Source of the DNA: Tetradesmus obliquus
Taxonomy: Eukaryota; Chlorophyta; Chlorophyceae; Sphaeropleales; Scenedesmaceae
Assembly (NCBI GenBank): GCA_030272155.1
Contig: CP126198.1
Span: 4,774,001-4,838,000, forward strand
Length of the DNA stretch: 64,000 nt
Direction of reading: 5' to 3'
In this document: positions 35,891 to 47,120 of the stretch, piece after piece
Layout of the letters: each line of letters opens with the position of its first letter
Numbering within the stretch: position 1 is the first letter of the stretch
The notes under the pieces: generated by a model
The model's input: only the letters and a program-made list of their open reading frames with translations
Told to the model about the DNA's origin: nothing
Database searches by the model: none
Position numbers and translations under genes: made by a program

Positions 35891-37521
35891 ATGCATTGGA
35901 TTCACCAAGGTGCAGTGATGATGCAGAGGGTGGCGGCAGGCAACTGTCCGCTGAGTGATGATGCATCAATTTCTGCACTGCACGCTGAGTGGCAGCGCTG
36001 CAGAGGGTGACAGTTGTCGGTGGGCAGCGGCATCAGCGGAGCCAGCACGCTGCAGTGAAGGCCGCAAGTTGACAAGTGTCCAATGCAGGAATGGCATTGG
36101 AGGCAGTGCGAAGGAATCATGAGCATTGAAGCTACTCAGCTGCAGCTGCAGCACACATGATGCGCCTGCCTGGCGATTCTTCGCCACATGTACAGTATGT
36201 GCGGCGGCTTGGTGACTGCTGTGGGGTGGCCAGTCAGCCATTGTGCTGTTGCGCAGGTGTTTGTTGCAGCAGTTGCTGCAGCCTCAGCAGTTCGCGTGCC
36301 AGCCACTCGATTGAGAGGCGATTTCTGACCTTGACTCAGCACAAGTTTCTGCTGATGAGTCTCTTGTCTGCCGGCGATTCTTGGGACTCTTCTCTGCTTG
36401 CTGAGACAGCTCTGGTGCATCTGGGAGTGAGTGTCGGTACTTGAGGTGGCAGGTGTAGCGAGTGTGGGCTCCAGTGAGCGGCGTGACTGCACATGCTGTT
36501 GTGCAGATGTTGCTAATAAGCATGTTTGTGTGTGGGTGCGTTTGTGTGGCAGGTGCTTTTGGAAGCTGTCTGCCCTGCAGGGTTCAGTCCAGCACAGGGT
36601 AGTTGACAATGTGTTGAATATTAATATAGGTGCAACTTGCACTTTGAGTCAATGAGGCGGTGTGAACAAGGTGCAAATGACAGACAGCGGTTGCTTGGCA
36701 ACAAAAGTGTTGGTCAGTGCTTGGCGTGCGCTGTGCACCATGAGTTGGTGTGTAGCTGGTATGGGGCAGGCAGGTTTTGCAGTGATGTCATGTTATACGC
36801 ATAGGAGCTGCTGTACACTGCCAAATGGTGCAGTGCTGCTTAATTTTCACTGTATGAAATCAAATGCTGTTTGTTGCTGCGCTGTCGCTGCAAAGCGAAG
36901 CCAGCCCGGGCAGGCCACATGTTCCACTCAACCCCGGCCATGCTATGCCCCGGCAGGCGCGACAACAGCAGGCTTGCTGTGTTTGCTGTGCTGCACGGTG
37001 GCGAAATTTCGGCTTGCTTCAAAGCAACGAGAGCACAGTGAGGTTGTGTGGTATTGCCATGCTTAAGTAAGAGCCGGTGTAGCTCCTCAAGACTCTGGGC
37101 AGTCCCTGCATGCCAGATTCTCAAGGCAATTCAGCCAGACTTGTATGTGCTGCAGGCATGCATGGTACTGTTGTTGTGTTGCATGTGGGTTCAAAACGTG
37201 ACTGGTAATTTCCATACCCTATGCTGCGTGCGGCGCGCAACATGCGGCATCTTGACAATTTCCTGCATTGTCTGCTCCATTTTGCTGCCAGTCTAATTGA
37301 GCCTGGATGCTCAGCCCTTCCATGGATCTACGTGGACAAATGTAGCTGTGGTTTAATTGCAGTGCTGCTACACCCCACAACCCTCTTTCACATGCGCTAC
37401 TGCCGAGGCAGTCCTCCCTATCCTCAAGCCACCGCACTAGGCTTCAGAGAAGCATGTGCTCCTGGCACACTGGGCACCTCTCAGCAGCCTGGTGCACCTG
37501 CCCCTGGCCTGTGGGCGCTGC

Positions 37522-37526
37522 AAAAA
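37522..37526 (-). terminator. Possible Pol III terminator of the tRNA
   Basis: Five T on the minus strand, about 50 bases past the tRNA 3' end. It is the nearest run of four or more T downstream. Confidence 0.4.
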
Positions 37527-37576
37527 TGACTGCATGGTGCTGGCAGCTGTGCTGCACACATTCAGTCTTCCTTCTG

Positions 37577-37649
37577 CGCCCGATGTGGGGCTCGAACCCA
37601 CGACCACAAGGTTAAGAGCCTTGCGCTCTACCGACTGAGCTAACCGGGC
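37577..37649 (-). tRNA. tRNA-Lys(CUU): tRNA-Lys (anticodon CUU), no intron
   Basis: The minus strand folds as a complete 73-nt cloverleaf. The acceptor stem GCCCGGT pairs with ATCGGGC and the discriminator is G. The D arm is AGCTCAGTCGGTAGAGC. The anticodon stem AAGG/CCTT carries the loop CTCTTAA, so the anticodon is CTT. The T arm includes GGTTCGAGCCC, which is also the Pol III B box. It is intact and probably functional. It sits at the edge of the repeat-rich tract that begins about 100 bases on its 5' side. Confidence 0.97.
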
Positions 37650-37765
37650 CGCCTGAGCAAGGCGGCAGGATCCCGAATGGGGGGCTGCTCCGAAGCGATG
37701 GCAGAGCTCGTGGGGAGAATTTTCGTGGAACCATTCTGCTCGATTCTACTGCTCGCCTGTCTTCG

Positions 37766-37859
37766 GTAGTTGCCTGTGCACACCGTGTAACCCCTCTTCT
37801 TCTTCTTCTTCGGTACGGCGTAGTTGCCTGTGCACACCGTGTAACCCCTCTTCTTCTTC
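37766..37859 (+). repeat. Repeat family C core, two tandem copies
   Basis: GTAGTTGCCTGTGCACACCG followed by TGTAACCCCTCTTCTTCTTC occurs at 37766 and again at 37820. The same core recurs at 39506, 40527 and 41291, always in this orientation, with shorter relatives at about 42247 and 61972. It contains TGTAA, the algal poly(A) signal. Confidence 0.85.
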
Positions 37860-38293
37860 GGTACGGCCCTCCTCGCTCTCTGAGCGTAGCTGCCGGGCAG
37901 GATTGCGGTGAAGTGGTTTCGGGAGGTTTACCTTCACCTGAAGTAGGCGGATCGAGATGTGCGGAAGAGCGCACGCCGGAGCAGGCGTCTGGTGCGCTGG
38001 GGACGTATGTCCCTTGTCGGCTTGAGTCTAAACAAGCCCCTGTACAATCCACCCTATCTTCTTCTTCTTCTTCTTCGGTACGGCCCTCCTCGCTCTCTGA
38101 GCGTAGCTGCCGGGCAGGATTGCGGTGAAGTGGTTTCGGGAGGTTTACCTTCACCTGAAGTAGGCGGATCGAGATGTGCGGAAGAGCGCACGCCGGAGCA
38201 GGCGTCTGGTGCGCTGGGGACGTATGTCCCTTGTCGGCTTGAGTCTAAACAAGCCCCTGTACAATCCACCCTATCTTCTTCTTCTTGCGCGTT
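37860..38293 (+). repeat. Perfect-looking tandem duplication, two units of 217 bp
   Basis: The word GGTACGGCCCTCCTCGCTCT starts at 37860 and at 38077, and the following 195 or so bases appear identical by eye, ending in a CTT run. The unit has no stop-free frame with a recognisable product. Near identity points to a recent duplication. Confidence 0.9.
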
Positions 38294-38478
38294 ACAGGCC
38301 TCTTTTTTTTTGCGTTACACAGGAAAAGAGAAACATGGTGTACGAGGGCTGTAGGCCGCCCGCCGCTTGCTATGCGGCATGTCTGGTTGATGCAGCGGCC
38401 TCGAGGCCGGGAGCTCCCGGCCCTAAGCGGCTCCACCAGCGTGTTTGGGGGGTTGTTTGTTTAGCTGCTTTGAATGCC

Positions 38479-38877
38479 ATGGATGTTGGCAGACGGCAGG
38501 CTAACAATCTGCGCATTCCGCCGCCCGCGCCTGCCGCGCCGCGGCCGTCTGCGCCGCCGCCGCAATGGCAGGTACCTATTACCGATGTGTTTCAGCCTGC
38601 AGCTCTCACTGCTGCGCAGCAACAGCATAACCAGCTGGTTGAGCAGCGTAGGCAGCAGCAGCAGCTGCAACAACAACAACAGCGACAGCAACTAATAGCG
38701 CAGGTGTTACAGGAGGCGAAGCAGCAGGCGGTTTTGCGGTTTTGGGAGTTGCTTGCTGATTATGTGGCAATGGAGGCTGCGCCGGCTCATTGGCGTGTTG
38801 CGGTGCCTGGAGATCACCCGTTTCTGCGTTCTGATCCAGCACAGCTGCGCATTGTACTGGCGCCCCGCTCTGGTTGA
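38479..38877 (+). CDS. Hypothetical small Pro/Gln-rich protein, 132 aa
   Basis: ATG at 38479 gives MDVGRRQANNLRIPPP, a Pro-rich segment, a Gln run (residues about 52-75), and an ordered end (LRFWELLADYVAM, HWRVAVPGDHPFL) before TGA at 38875-38877. An in-frame ATG at 38335 would add 48 residues of Arg/Pro/Gly-rich sequence. No family is recognised. It lies between copies of repeat families and could belong to a mobile element or be a small host gene; no splice partner was found. Confidence 0.35.
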   Translation: MDVGRRQANNLRIPPPAPAAPRPSAPPPQWQVPITDVFQPAALTAAQQQHNQLVEQRRQQQQLQQQQQRQQLIAQVLQEAKQQAVLRFWELLADYVAMEAAPAHWRVAVPGDHPFLRSDPAQLRIVLAPRSG

Positions 38878-39439
38878 CCTTCCTGCTTTTACGTGATGTG
38901 CTGTCAGTAGTTGTCCAATTTTCACTTTCTGGCAAGGCCATGTTGCATGTCGTGTGTCACCGTGCTTGATTTTTCAGCTCTGTGTGTCGCGTTGCGTGCT
39001 TCTATGCTTGTCAGCCATGAGGGTTGCAGAAGCAGTAGCACCTTAGTTTGCATGTCACATGCAGTGTCTCCTGTCGGTTCAGCGGGCTCCTGCTTGCTGC
39101 AGTCTGGTGTGTACAGCAGTGCCTTGGTGCAATCATGCCAAACACCTATGGTAAGCAGCACCATTGTGCATCCCGCTTGCTGTTTGGACCATGCCTGCCT
39201 TCCCTTGTGCGTTTTGTGCGGCACAAGGGCAGCCCTGTGCTTTGAGCACCCTGCTGCTTTTCGTGCTGCACTTCGCACATGCTGCACTGCATGTACTTGT
39301 TGGTTTATGGGGAGATAGGGGCTGCAAGATGCCTCTGGAGTTTTACTTTGGTTGCATCCTGTGGCTTGCTATCGGGTTCTCATGATACGTGAACTGAAAG
39401 ATGGGCAAGTGACTCACTTTAGGGTGAACGCTTGCCCCC

Positions 39440-39560
39440 CCCCCCTGTAACAGGCCTCTTCCTGCGCGTTTCTCTTTTCCTGTGTTTCCGGGTGTTCGTT
39501 GCAACGTAGTTGCCTGTGCACACCGTGTAACCCCTCTTCTCGCGCGTTTCTCTGTCTCTT
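39440..39560 (+). repeat. Repeat family C, longer copy
   Basis: CTGTAACAGGCCTCTTCC, then TTTCCGGGTGTTCGTTGCAA and the core at 39506-39540. It is preceded at 39380-39440 by TCTCATGATACGTGAACTGA and GGGCAAGTGACTCACTTTAG, which recur after the next copy at 40578-40640. Confidence 0.8.
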
Positions 39561-40249
39561 GGCGGAGCTAGCCGCTTTGAGGCAGGCCGGGGACTACGTG
39601 AGCCCTGGCAGCCACGCTGTTTTGTACATTGTATGATGCTGTGTGTTTGCAGCACAGATGTTGGCGAGGACTACCTGTAGGCTGGTGGTGCTGGTTGGCT
39701 GCATGTCTGTGTGTTGACCGCTGCACACCTTTATATTCCTCTGATTGCCATGCAGTCTCCGTGTTGGGGCGGGCCGCCTGCACATCTGTGCCAGCGTGTT
39801 TGGGGCGTTTGGTATGCCTGGGCAGCATGCCTGTTACTGCCTCTGCATCTCTTGTGAGCTTGGCTCGCACATGGTGTTTGCTGGGCCACCTTTGGCATGG
39901 ACCTTCTTGTTCTCATTGAAGGCTCTGCATATTTTGGCCGAGTCTGTCTGTGCCTGTGCTGCATGCCTTGCCACTGCTTTTGGGGCCATGCCGTGTTAAA
40001 ACTGGCAGCCGAAGGTAGTGCATCATGTTTTGGCGCTGGCGCTGGCGTTCTGCACAAGAGTGCCTTGCCTTTGCTATTTGACCTGCCTGTTGGGTGGAAA
40101 CTTGTTTGGTCTGCTAAATGGCTGCTGACAGGCCGCTGTGACATGCGGTTGTGTTTGTGTGCCTTTGGGCAGCTCTGCATTTTTCCAGCCATGTTTTCAC
40201 TGCCCAAGCTGGGCTCCGCCCCAGGCTGAGCTGCGGCTTGGTGAGCTCA

Positions 40250-40660
40250 GCCCGCCCGCAATGCAGTTAGTGCATGGCGGCCCTGTGTTCTCTCTGCGTT
40301 GCTTGCCGTCACTGACACTGCTGGCAGCACTTGATTTTCCACTTCTCGTATGAGGATACATTTTCTGGGGGCGAACTGTGTGGAGTAAGGAAGGCGGCTG
40401 TGCTAGCATGGCCATATGCCGAAACTTACACACGGGGGCCATTTCTCTGGGGTTGGGCCTCACATGAGCGACGGTCTGTGCTGAGCTTCCTGCGGTTTTC
40501 CTGTGTTTTCGGGTGTTCGTTGCAACGTAGTTGCCTGTGCACACCATGTAACCCCTCTTCTTCTTCTTTGCGTGTTTCTCATGATATGTGAGCTGAAAGA
40601 GGGGCAAGTGACTCGCTTTAGGGCGATAGCTTGCCCACCCCTGTAACAGACCTCTCTCAC
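40250..40660 (+). repeat. Repeat family C, long copy with upstream module
   Basis: An upstream module (CCGCCCGC..., CCGTCACTGACACTG, GGCCATATGCCGAA, TTACACACGGGG, TTTCTGGGG) leads into TTTTCGGGTGTTCGTTGCAA and the core at 40527. After the core come TCTCATGATATGTGAGCTGA and GGGCAAGTGACTCGCTTTAG. The upstream module recurs at 41060-41290, so the repeat is at least 300 bases long. Confidence 0.75.
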
Positions 40661-41059
40661 CTCTCTCTCCCGCGTTTTTTCAGCAGTAGGTGCTTTTTGG
40701 GATGCGCTTGCGGACTTTGCCGCTACGGCTAGGGTGCCGTCACGGTATAGAAATCGGCTGCTCACACGCCAGCCTTTTATTGCCTGGCATACTGTGTTGC
40801 TTGGCAATGGTTTGTGTTTGGTGCGGCGGTGATGGCCTTCTTCTCACTGCATGTACTTGCTTCCTCTGTGAGCTTCTGACACGCCAGAGCTAGCCGTCTT
40901 GCTTTGCAGAAGCTGAGAGTTGCCGTATCGCTGCTGCGACATGTAGTTGTGCGGCCCTTGCAGCAGCTGGCTTGTTCTCTGCTCTCTCTTCCCAGTTTGT
41001 CGCCTCAGGCCACCGCCTGTCAGGCTGTGTTTCTGCTGGTGGGTATTGTTCTGGGGATT

Positions 41060-41342
41060 CAGTCCGCCCGCTGCACTGCATAAAGTGCAGCTTGCTGTCA
41101 CTGACACTGTTTACACTAGTCCTACCGTTGTTTAGCATCAACACTGCGTGTGATGTGGCTGACGGCTTTGCCTGCAAGGCCATATGTCAAGTTACACACA
41201 CAGAGACTTTCTGGGGTGAGTCTCCTTCAATGACAGCCTGTTTTGCTGAGTCATCTGCGACGTTCCACGTTTTCGGGTGTTCGTTGCAACGTAGTTGCCT
41301 GTGCACACCGTGTAACCCCTCTTCATTGCGCGTTTTTTCAGT
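41060..41342 (+). repeat. Repeat family C, long copy with upstream module
   Basis: Same order as at 40250: CCGCCCGCTGCACTGC, GCTGTCACTGACACTG, GGCCATATGTCAAGTTACAC, TTTCTGGGG, TTTTCGGGTGTTCGTTGCAA, then the core at 41291. The upstream module has diverged more than the core. Confidence 0.75.
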
Positions 41343-43019
41343 AATACACCCGTGCTTCTCTTGGTGCGTCACACACCGCGGCCGTTTTGTACGGCTGCGC
41401 CGCAGGAGCTTCCGGGCTTGTGTCAGGGCTGCTGTGACGTTCGTTTCTGCAGCGAGTATGTACTAGGTAAACAACCCTAACCGATTGACCGTCTGCCATT
41501 GCAATCCTCCTCCATCTGGTGCCTCTACGAGGAAGCCGTCTCGTCACTGCTGCCTCTTTGCCGCAACAGAGTGCAGCAGCGCCGCTACACTTACCAGCCT
41601 GCTGAGACTGCCGCAAAGGGACATACCTTCTGCTGCTGCAGCTGGCAGGCCAGCCACATCCCCGCTAAAGGCTTACTAAGCGCAGTATGCAGACACAGGT
41701 CAACGGTTGCCGCATGATGTGTTCGTTGAAGTCAACGTGACACATCATCACCACTCATCACCTGCAGCACCCAGCCATCATGGAAGCACCAGCACTAACC
41801 CGCCCTCCAACAGATATGTCCTGCACCGTGTTGTTGATAGCCTGAGGGTTGAACCGTGATACATAACTGGCTGTGTGAAGTGCAGGACATGCGCTTACAC
41901 ACGTGTGTTGTACCACTGCACAAAACGCGCAGCACATGCTGCTGTCACACTGAGGCTCAGGCGTTCCCCCCGAAGCAGAGCTGGTCTGCATACATGGCTC
42001 GCACACCATCATACATGCCTATGGTAGCTGTAGCAGCGCCATTTGTAATGTGACTACCAGGCCCAGTAGTGCCAGAATACGTGCCAACGCATACCATGTC
42101 TTGCCACGCATTGAGTGAAGTAAACCAAGTCGACCACAGTGTTCAGGAGACCAAGCGAAGTCACAAACCTGTCCCAAATGCCCATGGCTCTAACCAGACT
42201 GGCATACATACATTGCGTACGTCACATACACAACTGTCACTTCACACGTTGCACACCGTGTAATCCCTCTATCTATTCACACGTTGCTGCTCTGTAGTTG
42301 TGCCTATCCAAATGTCGTGGCCCAGGTGAAGATCACACACTGCGTGCCGGTTGCATGACACATGAAACACACACAGCCACAGTGCTTGATGTTTACGGCC
42401 TGCTGCTGCCGCAGCAGCACATGCTGGACCCCAGGGAGTGCCAGGAGCACAGCAACAGCACATCAAAGCAACTCCATACACCGACACTTGTGTTGTTGCA
42501 CACACAAGGGCCAGGCTCTGTGGCGGTCAGAAATCGTCTGCAGATGGCGTACACTGGTGCAACCACATATGCATGAAACCGCACCCATGCACCCTCATGT
42601 GAGTATATGGCGGAGATCGGCAAGAAACAGCAGCAGCATGATTGCATGCAGATGCTGCCGGTAAGCAAAAAGCAGAACACCAGCCATCAGCATTGCAGCG
42701 GCAGGCATCGTTGCCATAGTGTCAAAGTAAACACACCAACGCGACTATACTCCCAAGCGTCAAGTCATCCATTGTGTGGCCAAAGCTTGCCATTACGTCC
42801 CAACTGCCCTGTACTGCAGCGGCCTATTTCCAAATGGTCTGCAGGAGCAGGGAGCACATTGTGCAGCATGCGCACGAAGCAGTGCAGCATGCAGCTGCAA
42901 GAGCTGGCAACACATTGCTGTTGCTCCCAACATGGTGACAACACTGCTTGCACTCTCTGCGACAATTTGGGACCTACCACACCCGCCGCTGCTCACCCGC
43001 ACACCCAGCCACCTCCAGC

Positions 43020-45515
43020 TCAGCACACCGGCACTGCAGCAGCAGCATCCTGCTGCTCCACGCCCTCAGCAGCATACCCCAGCTCCTGCTCCGCTACCCC
43101 ACCCTGCTGCAGGTCGCCCTCTTCCTGCTGCTGCAGCTCCATGCCGCTCTGCAGCTGCTGCTGCAGCTGCTCCACAGCCTCAGACTGCTGCAGGCCGTCT
43201 GGTGCTGCGCCGGCCTCCAGCTCTGCGATTGCAGCTGCCAAGCAGGCCTCACCCTCCTCCTGCGTTGCAGCATACAGGATGTCCTCCACTGCCTTCGCCA
43301 CCTGCACACACACCAAAAGAAGACCATATTCACGCGCACAAGGTGAATATGAATGGCAAGCAGCAGACATGTAGGTGTCTAGCAGAATATGTAGTGGCGT
43401 AAGTGGGTTGTTGAGGGTGTTTGCGGCTGCGTGTGCTATGCAGCATTGCAGGTTTTAGACCGTCTACAGCTGTACGGGAATGCGGGGTGCTGCTGCACAC
43501 TGCTTGCTGTTGTCCTGCAGTCCGTGCTGCTGTTGCTATTTTATCAACCGCCTCAGCCAGCATGGCCCGCTGGCTCCTGTGGCACAAGCAGCAGCAGCAG
43601 CAGCCCGCTGTGCTGCTTACCGGCGAGCCTGCCACGCCTGCTGTGTTGCACAGCAGCTCGATGGCCCTGAGCTTCGAGTAGTAGAAGTCCTTTTCCTTGG
43701 TGGCTGTCTCTGCAGACACGCGCCAGCTGGACACCTGCAGGAGCAGGGAAAATGCAGCCAGCGGCATCGCTGAGCTACTACAATTCAGCCCTGGGTAGGC
43801 AGCAGCTTGCTGCATGCACACAGTCAGCCAAAGGCACTAGCATATGTGCTGTGCATGCAAAGCTGCAATACAGCTGTCTTTCATGGACCGTAGCCGGTAG
43901 GCATGCTCAACACAACATGCTCGAAGTGACTACAGCTACTGCCGCTGCTGGTTGCCGTGACACTGCAGAATGCTCCTACAGGCAACTGCCAATGACCACA
44001 GCCGTGCTGCACGCACCTCCTCCTGCAGGCGCTCGATGGTGTCGCTGTCGCTGGTGACGCTGGTGCGCGCGCTGCTGCTGATCAGCTTCTTCTTGCTGCC
44101 TGCCCGTGCGGGCGGGGGTGTGGCTGCTGCGCCACCAGCTGTTGGCAGAGTGCTGTTCTTTGTTGCATAGCTGGCTGGCTGGCCAATGCGGCGCTGCAGC
44201 GCGCCGGCTGTGCTGGCAGCTGCAGGTGCGTAATACAATGCAGAGACGATTAGCAACAGCGTAGCGCCTGAGGCGTCCCGCAGCAATCATGATGGGAAAA
44301 CACCCTTGCTTGCGTGGATCCACGACCATTTCGACATGGGCTGTGTGTCACCCAGCTGCAGCCGCTCATAGCACTACGTGCAGGCCGCTCCGGGCGCAGC
44401 AACGGCAAACAAGCTGTCGCCTCCGGCTGTGCTTGCATGTGGCATAGTTATCATATGCGCATGAAGCAACGCAGAATTGCGCACCTGAGCCAGCCGCAGT
44501 GCTGCGCGCTGGTGCTGCAGCAGCTGGGCCGCTGCCGGCGCCCTTGAGTGGGCCTGTCTTGCACAGCTGCCTGCGTGCCGCCGGGTCATAGTCTCCGATG
44601 GGCTGCCCGCCTGTGGTGGTGTCCCAGTAGGCCTTGAACCACTGCATGAACTCTGTGTTGTCCAGGGGCCTGCCCTTGATGAGCTTGGCCACCTCGCAGT
44701 GCTGCGGTGAGGTGAAACAATATTCAGATTATATTGACACTACTAGCGTCATAGCAGATGTGTGGTCTACACCCAGCCACTGTGGTCGAAACCCAGCCAC
44801 ACTGAAACGGTCTGAGACAAAGCAGCAGATGTGCCTGAAGCGATGCTGGTGCAAAGCCCTACTGCTCAAGCACACTACTATGTAGGCAAGGAACTCTCAA
44901 AACCCTTCCGATACGACTGTTGGAGCTTGTGTTAGTTGTTTCCTGGTTGCTATGTTTGTATGAGTGGTGTTCAACACACAGTGGCAGATTCTTGATGCGC
45001 CCCGCGCACACCTTCTCCACGCCCAGCTTGTTGAACACGTCCTGCAGGACCTTGTAGTTGTTGATCATGTCGTAGTCATTCTTGGCGTTGAAGTCAACCT
45101 GCAGTTGCATGCGAATGTCAGTGCTGGCGCAAACAGTGCAAACAACGCACACAGTGATGGGCTGCAGCACAGCAGAGCTGCTACTACCTGTGCAGCAGCC
45201 TGCAAATGCTGTAGCCGTACCTTCTTCATTGGTACGACTCCAGGAAACAGAGCGTCCATAAGCTGACAAGCCACAGCTCCATTTGCAGTCTGCATGGTCA
45301 TAAGAGAGAGATGCATACAGTATGTTGCAGGCACATTGACAAGGCACAGTAGAGAAGTTGCTAGCTGCTGCTCCCTATGAGCAGTTATTTCTGGACAACA
45401 TAGGTGTTATGCGGCTACATACCTCTTCAACCTTGTTTATTCTGAGTCCCAGCGTGCTGTTGATCCAGGAAAGCAGCTCGCTCCTGCCCACGAAGTATGC
45501 TTCTGCTGCAGCCAT
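43020..45515 (-). CDS. EB1: EB1 microtubule plus-end-tracking protein, seven exons, 354 aa
   Basis: Exons 45515-45423, 45289-45221, 45098-45012, 44701-44485, 44219-44017, 43734-43621 and 43301-43020; phases 0, 0, 0, 1, 0, 0 match. The calponin-homology domain is nearly canonical: AYFVGRSELLSWINSTLGLR, VACQLMDALFPGVVPMKK, VDFNAKNDYDMINNYKVLQD, HCEVAKLIKGRPLDNTEFMQ. A basic Ala/Pro/Ser linker follows (residues about 125-220), then the C-terminal EB dimerisation motif with FYYSKLRAIELLC (about 238-250) and ILYAA. EB1 binds growing microtubule ends and recruits partners. The tail beyond residue 275 is Gln/Glu/Ala-rich and, apart from a valine-cysteine end, does not show the usual EEY/F terminus, which fits plant-type EB1 variation. 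No tandem copies of its splice junctions were seen, unlike its neighbours. Confidence 0.95.
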
Positions 45516-46840
45516 GACTCCTCCTCCCTGATGCTATACAGACAGTAGGCTTATGTATAGAAATACAATTGACAAGAGCACACCACCGTACGGGTCAATA
45601 CGGAGTAAGCAGACAACACACTGAAGTAGTTGGAACGCGAAGCCGGAAGATCAACAAGCTGCAGCTGGAAAAACAGTATTTTGTGTGGGAAATCACTGGG
45701 TTGCTGGTCGAAGAGACGGATTTGGTTGTTCTCCAGGACTCTGCTGATTCAAACACTCCGTAACATTGTCATGCAGGTCTTCCTTCCTTTCGTCATTTAA
45801 CGACTCTTCATGTTTGAGGAGGAGCTTTTTGATATGTAATTTGCCGCCGGAACAGTTCACGCAGTGTCCTCTTGTACTGCTGTTGCAGCACCGTGCTGCT
45901 GCTGCAAGGGGCCATGACATCAGAACGCTTGTTGCGCAATTGATTCACGTCACTGAAGCCAATGACCTTCAACCGACGCCTTTTACAGGATTAACCAGCT
46001 CTGACAATCCACAAGCATGCACACACAAGTAACCACGCACCGTGCTGCAGCCAGCTTGGATCCAATGTCCTCAACCATGGGGACACACACACACACACAC
46101 ACACAGGTCCACATCTTATAGCAGTACATGCCAAGAAGTCCACTGTACAGCGTGACCCTCAAGCAGCAACACCGCTGAGGCTCAGTGTCATCATACTGGA
46201 CCGTCCAGTGACCGTCAGTCATGTACAAAAGGCAACTTGCCTTGAATGCAAGCCCGGGCAAGGCGACGTCCGCATGCTGACAGTGCCCCAGCCGTGATAT
46301 GCCTACTGCAGCGCCAAACAAACACACAAAGCTATGCATAAGAGTGCAGGTGTCTGATAACACCTCGCTCACAGACAGCCGACCTGAACACACTTTGCAC
46401 TCGCATTGCAGCGGCCACATAGCCTTACAGCCGCTGTGTGTTGGCGGCAAAGCACGCATCCATCCCCAGACTCAACACTGCAACGCAACAAACAGCACGG
46501 GCTGTATGTATGCTGTTGCAACTGCATCCCAACAAACCCGTGATGCTAGAACACCCTGGCCTCGAGATAAACAACAAGGAAACACAAATTCCAGCCACCC
46601 AAACCTTCAAGTTGCAGGTGCAGCAACATCTCTCACAGCAACCTGCAGCCAGACCTACCCAAGCCAGCTGCCCGTCAGATCCTGCCGGTGCATACCGCCC
46701 GAAACACTGTACTGGCAGTACGCAGTGAATAGCAGAACGATGCACCCAACTGAAGACCTGTCATTCACACTCGAACACGTGTGAGTGCAAAGCTCCGAAT
46801 GTTCAAAGACAGACCTGTAAAGCACACAAGTGTGACCTTC
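45516..46840. other. EB1 promoter side and pyruvate kinase 3' side
   Basis: No coding exon supported. An (AC)n microsatellite of about 23 bases lies at 46083-46105. A TTACA at 46425-46429 could be the minus-strand poly(A) signal of the pyruvate kinase gene, weakly supported. Confidence 0.45.
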
Positions 46841-47120
46841 ACAGCCTGCCGTTGGTCTTCAACCCAGTCACCACGCGTGCTGCTGCCTCCTCATCCAGCT
46901 CACGGCACAAAGCTGCACAAGCTCGAAGACAGCAGACCTTCTAAGCTGCCGCACACCTTCACAGCCTGCCGCAGACCTTCACAGCCTGCCGTTGGCCTTC
47001 AACTCAGCCACCACACGTGCTGCTGCCTCCTCATCCAGCTCACGGCACAAAGCTGCACAAGCTCGAAGACAGCAGACCTTCAAAGCTGCCGCACACCTTC
47101 ACAGCCTGCCGCAGACCTTC
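46841..47120 (-). repeat. Two extra copies of the pyruvate kinase gene end, unit 140 bp
   Basis: The complement of the last codons ([20 protein letters not shown]) and stop recurs exactly 140 bases apart at 46841, 46981 and 47121 (the real end), each followed by intergenic-type sequence with CTGCACAAGCTCGAAGACAG. The copies differ at only a few positions. The first has the change GGTC for GGCC. The 3' UTR therefore holds two further in-frame-looking gene ends. Confidence 0.9.

Larger units (their letters stand above)
35544..37576. other. GT64 3' UTR and intergenic stretch up to the tRNA
   Basis: Holds the exon 6 copy (35690-35790) and the family B repeat (35795-35890). From 35900 to 37570 I see no coding exon, no recognised repeat and no domain; frames are short and unrelated. 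Confidence 0.45.
38878..43019. other. Repeat-rich stretch without a convincing gene, then EB1 3' side
   Basis: Besides the family C copies, the strand is T/G-rich and its frames are short. No reverse transcriptase, integrase or transposase motif was seen. From about 41480 to 43019 the sequence is ordinary intergenic or EB1 3' UTR. Confidence 0.45.

Noticed and set aside
37860-38293. The paired 217-bp repeats as long terminal repeats of a retroelement
   Set aside because: The units are adjacent with nothing between them, and no retroelement protein motif is present nearby.
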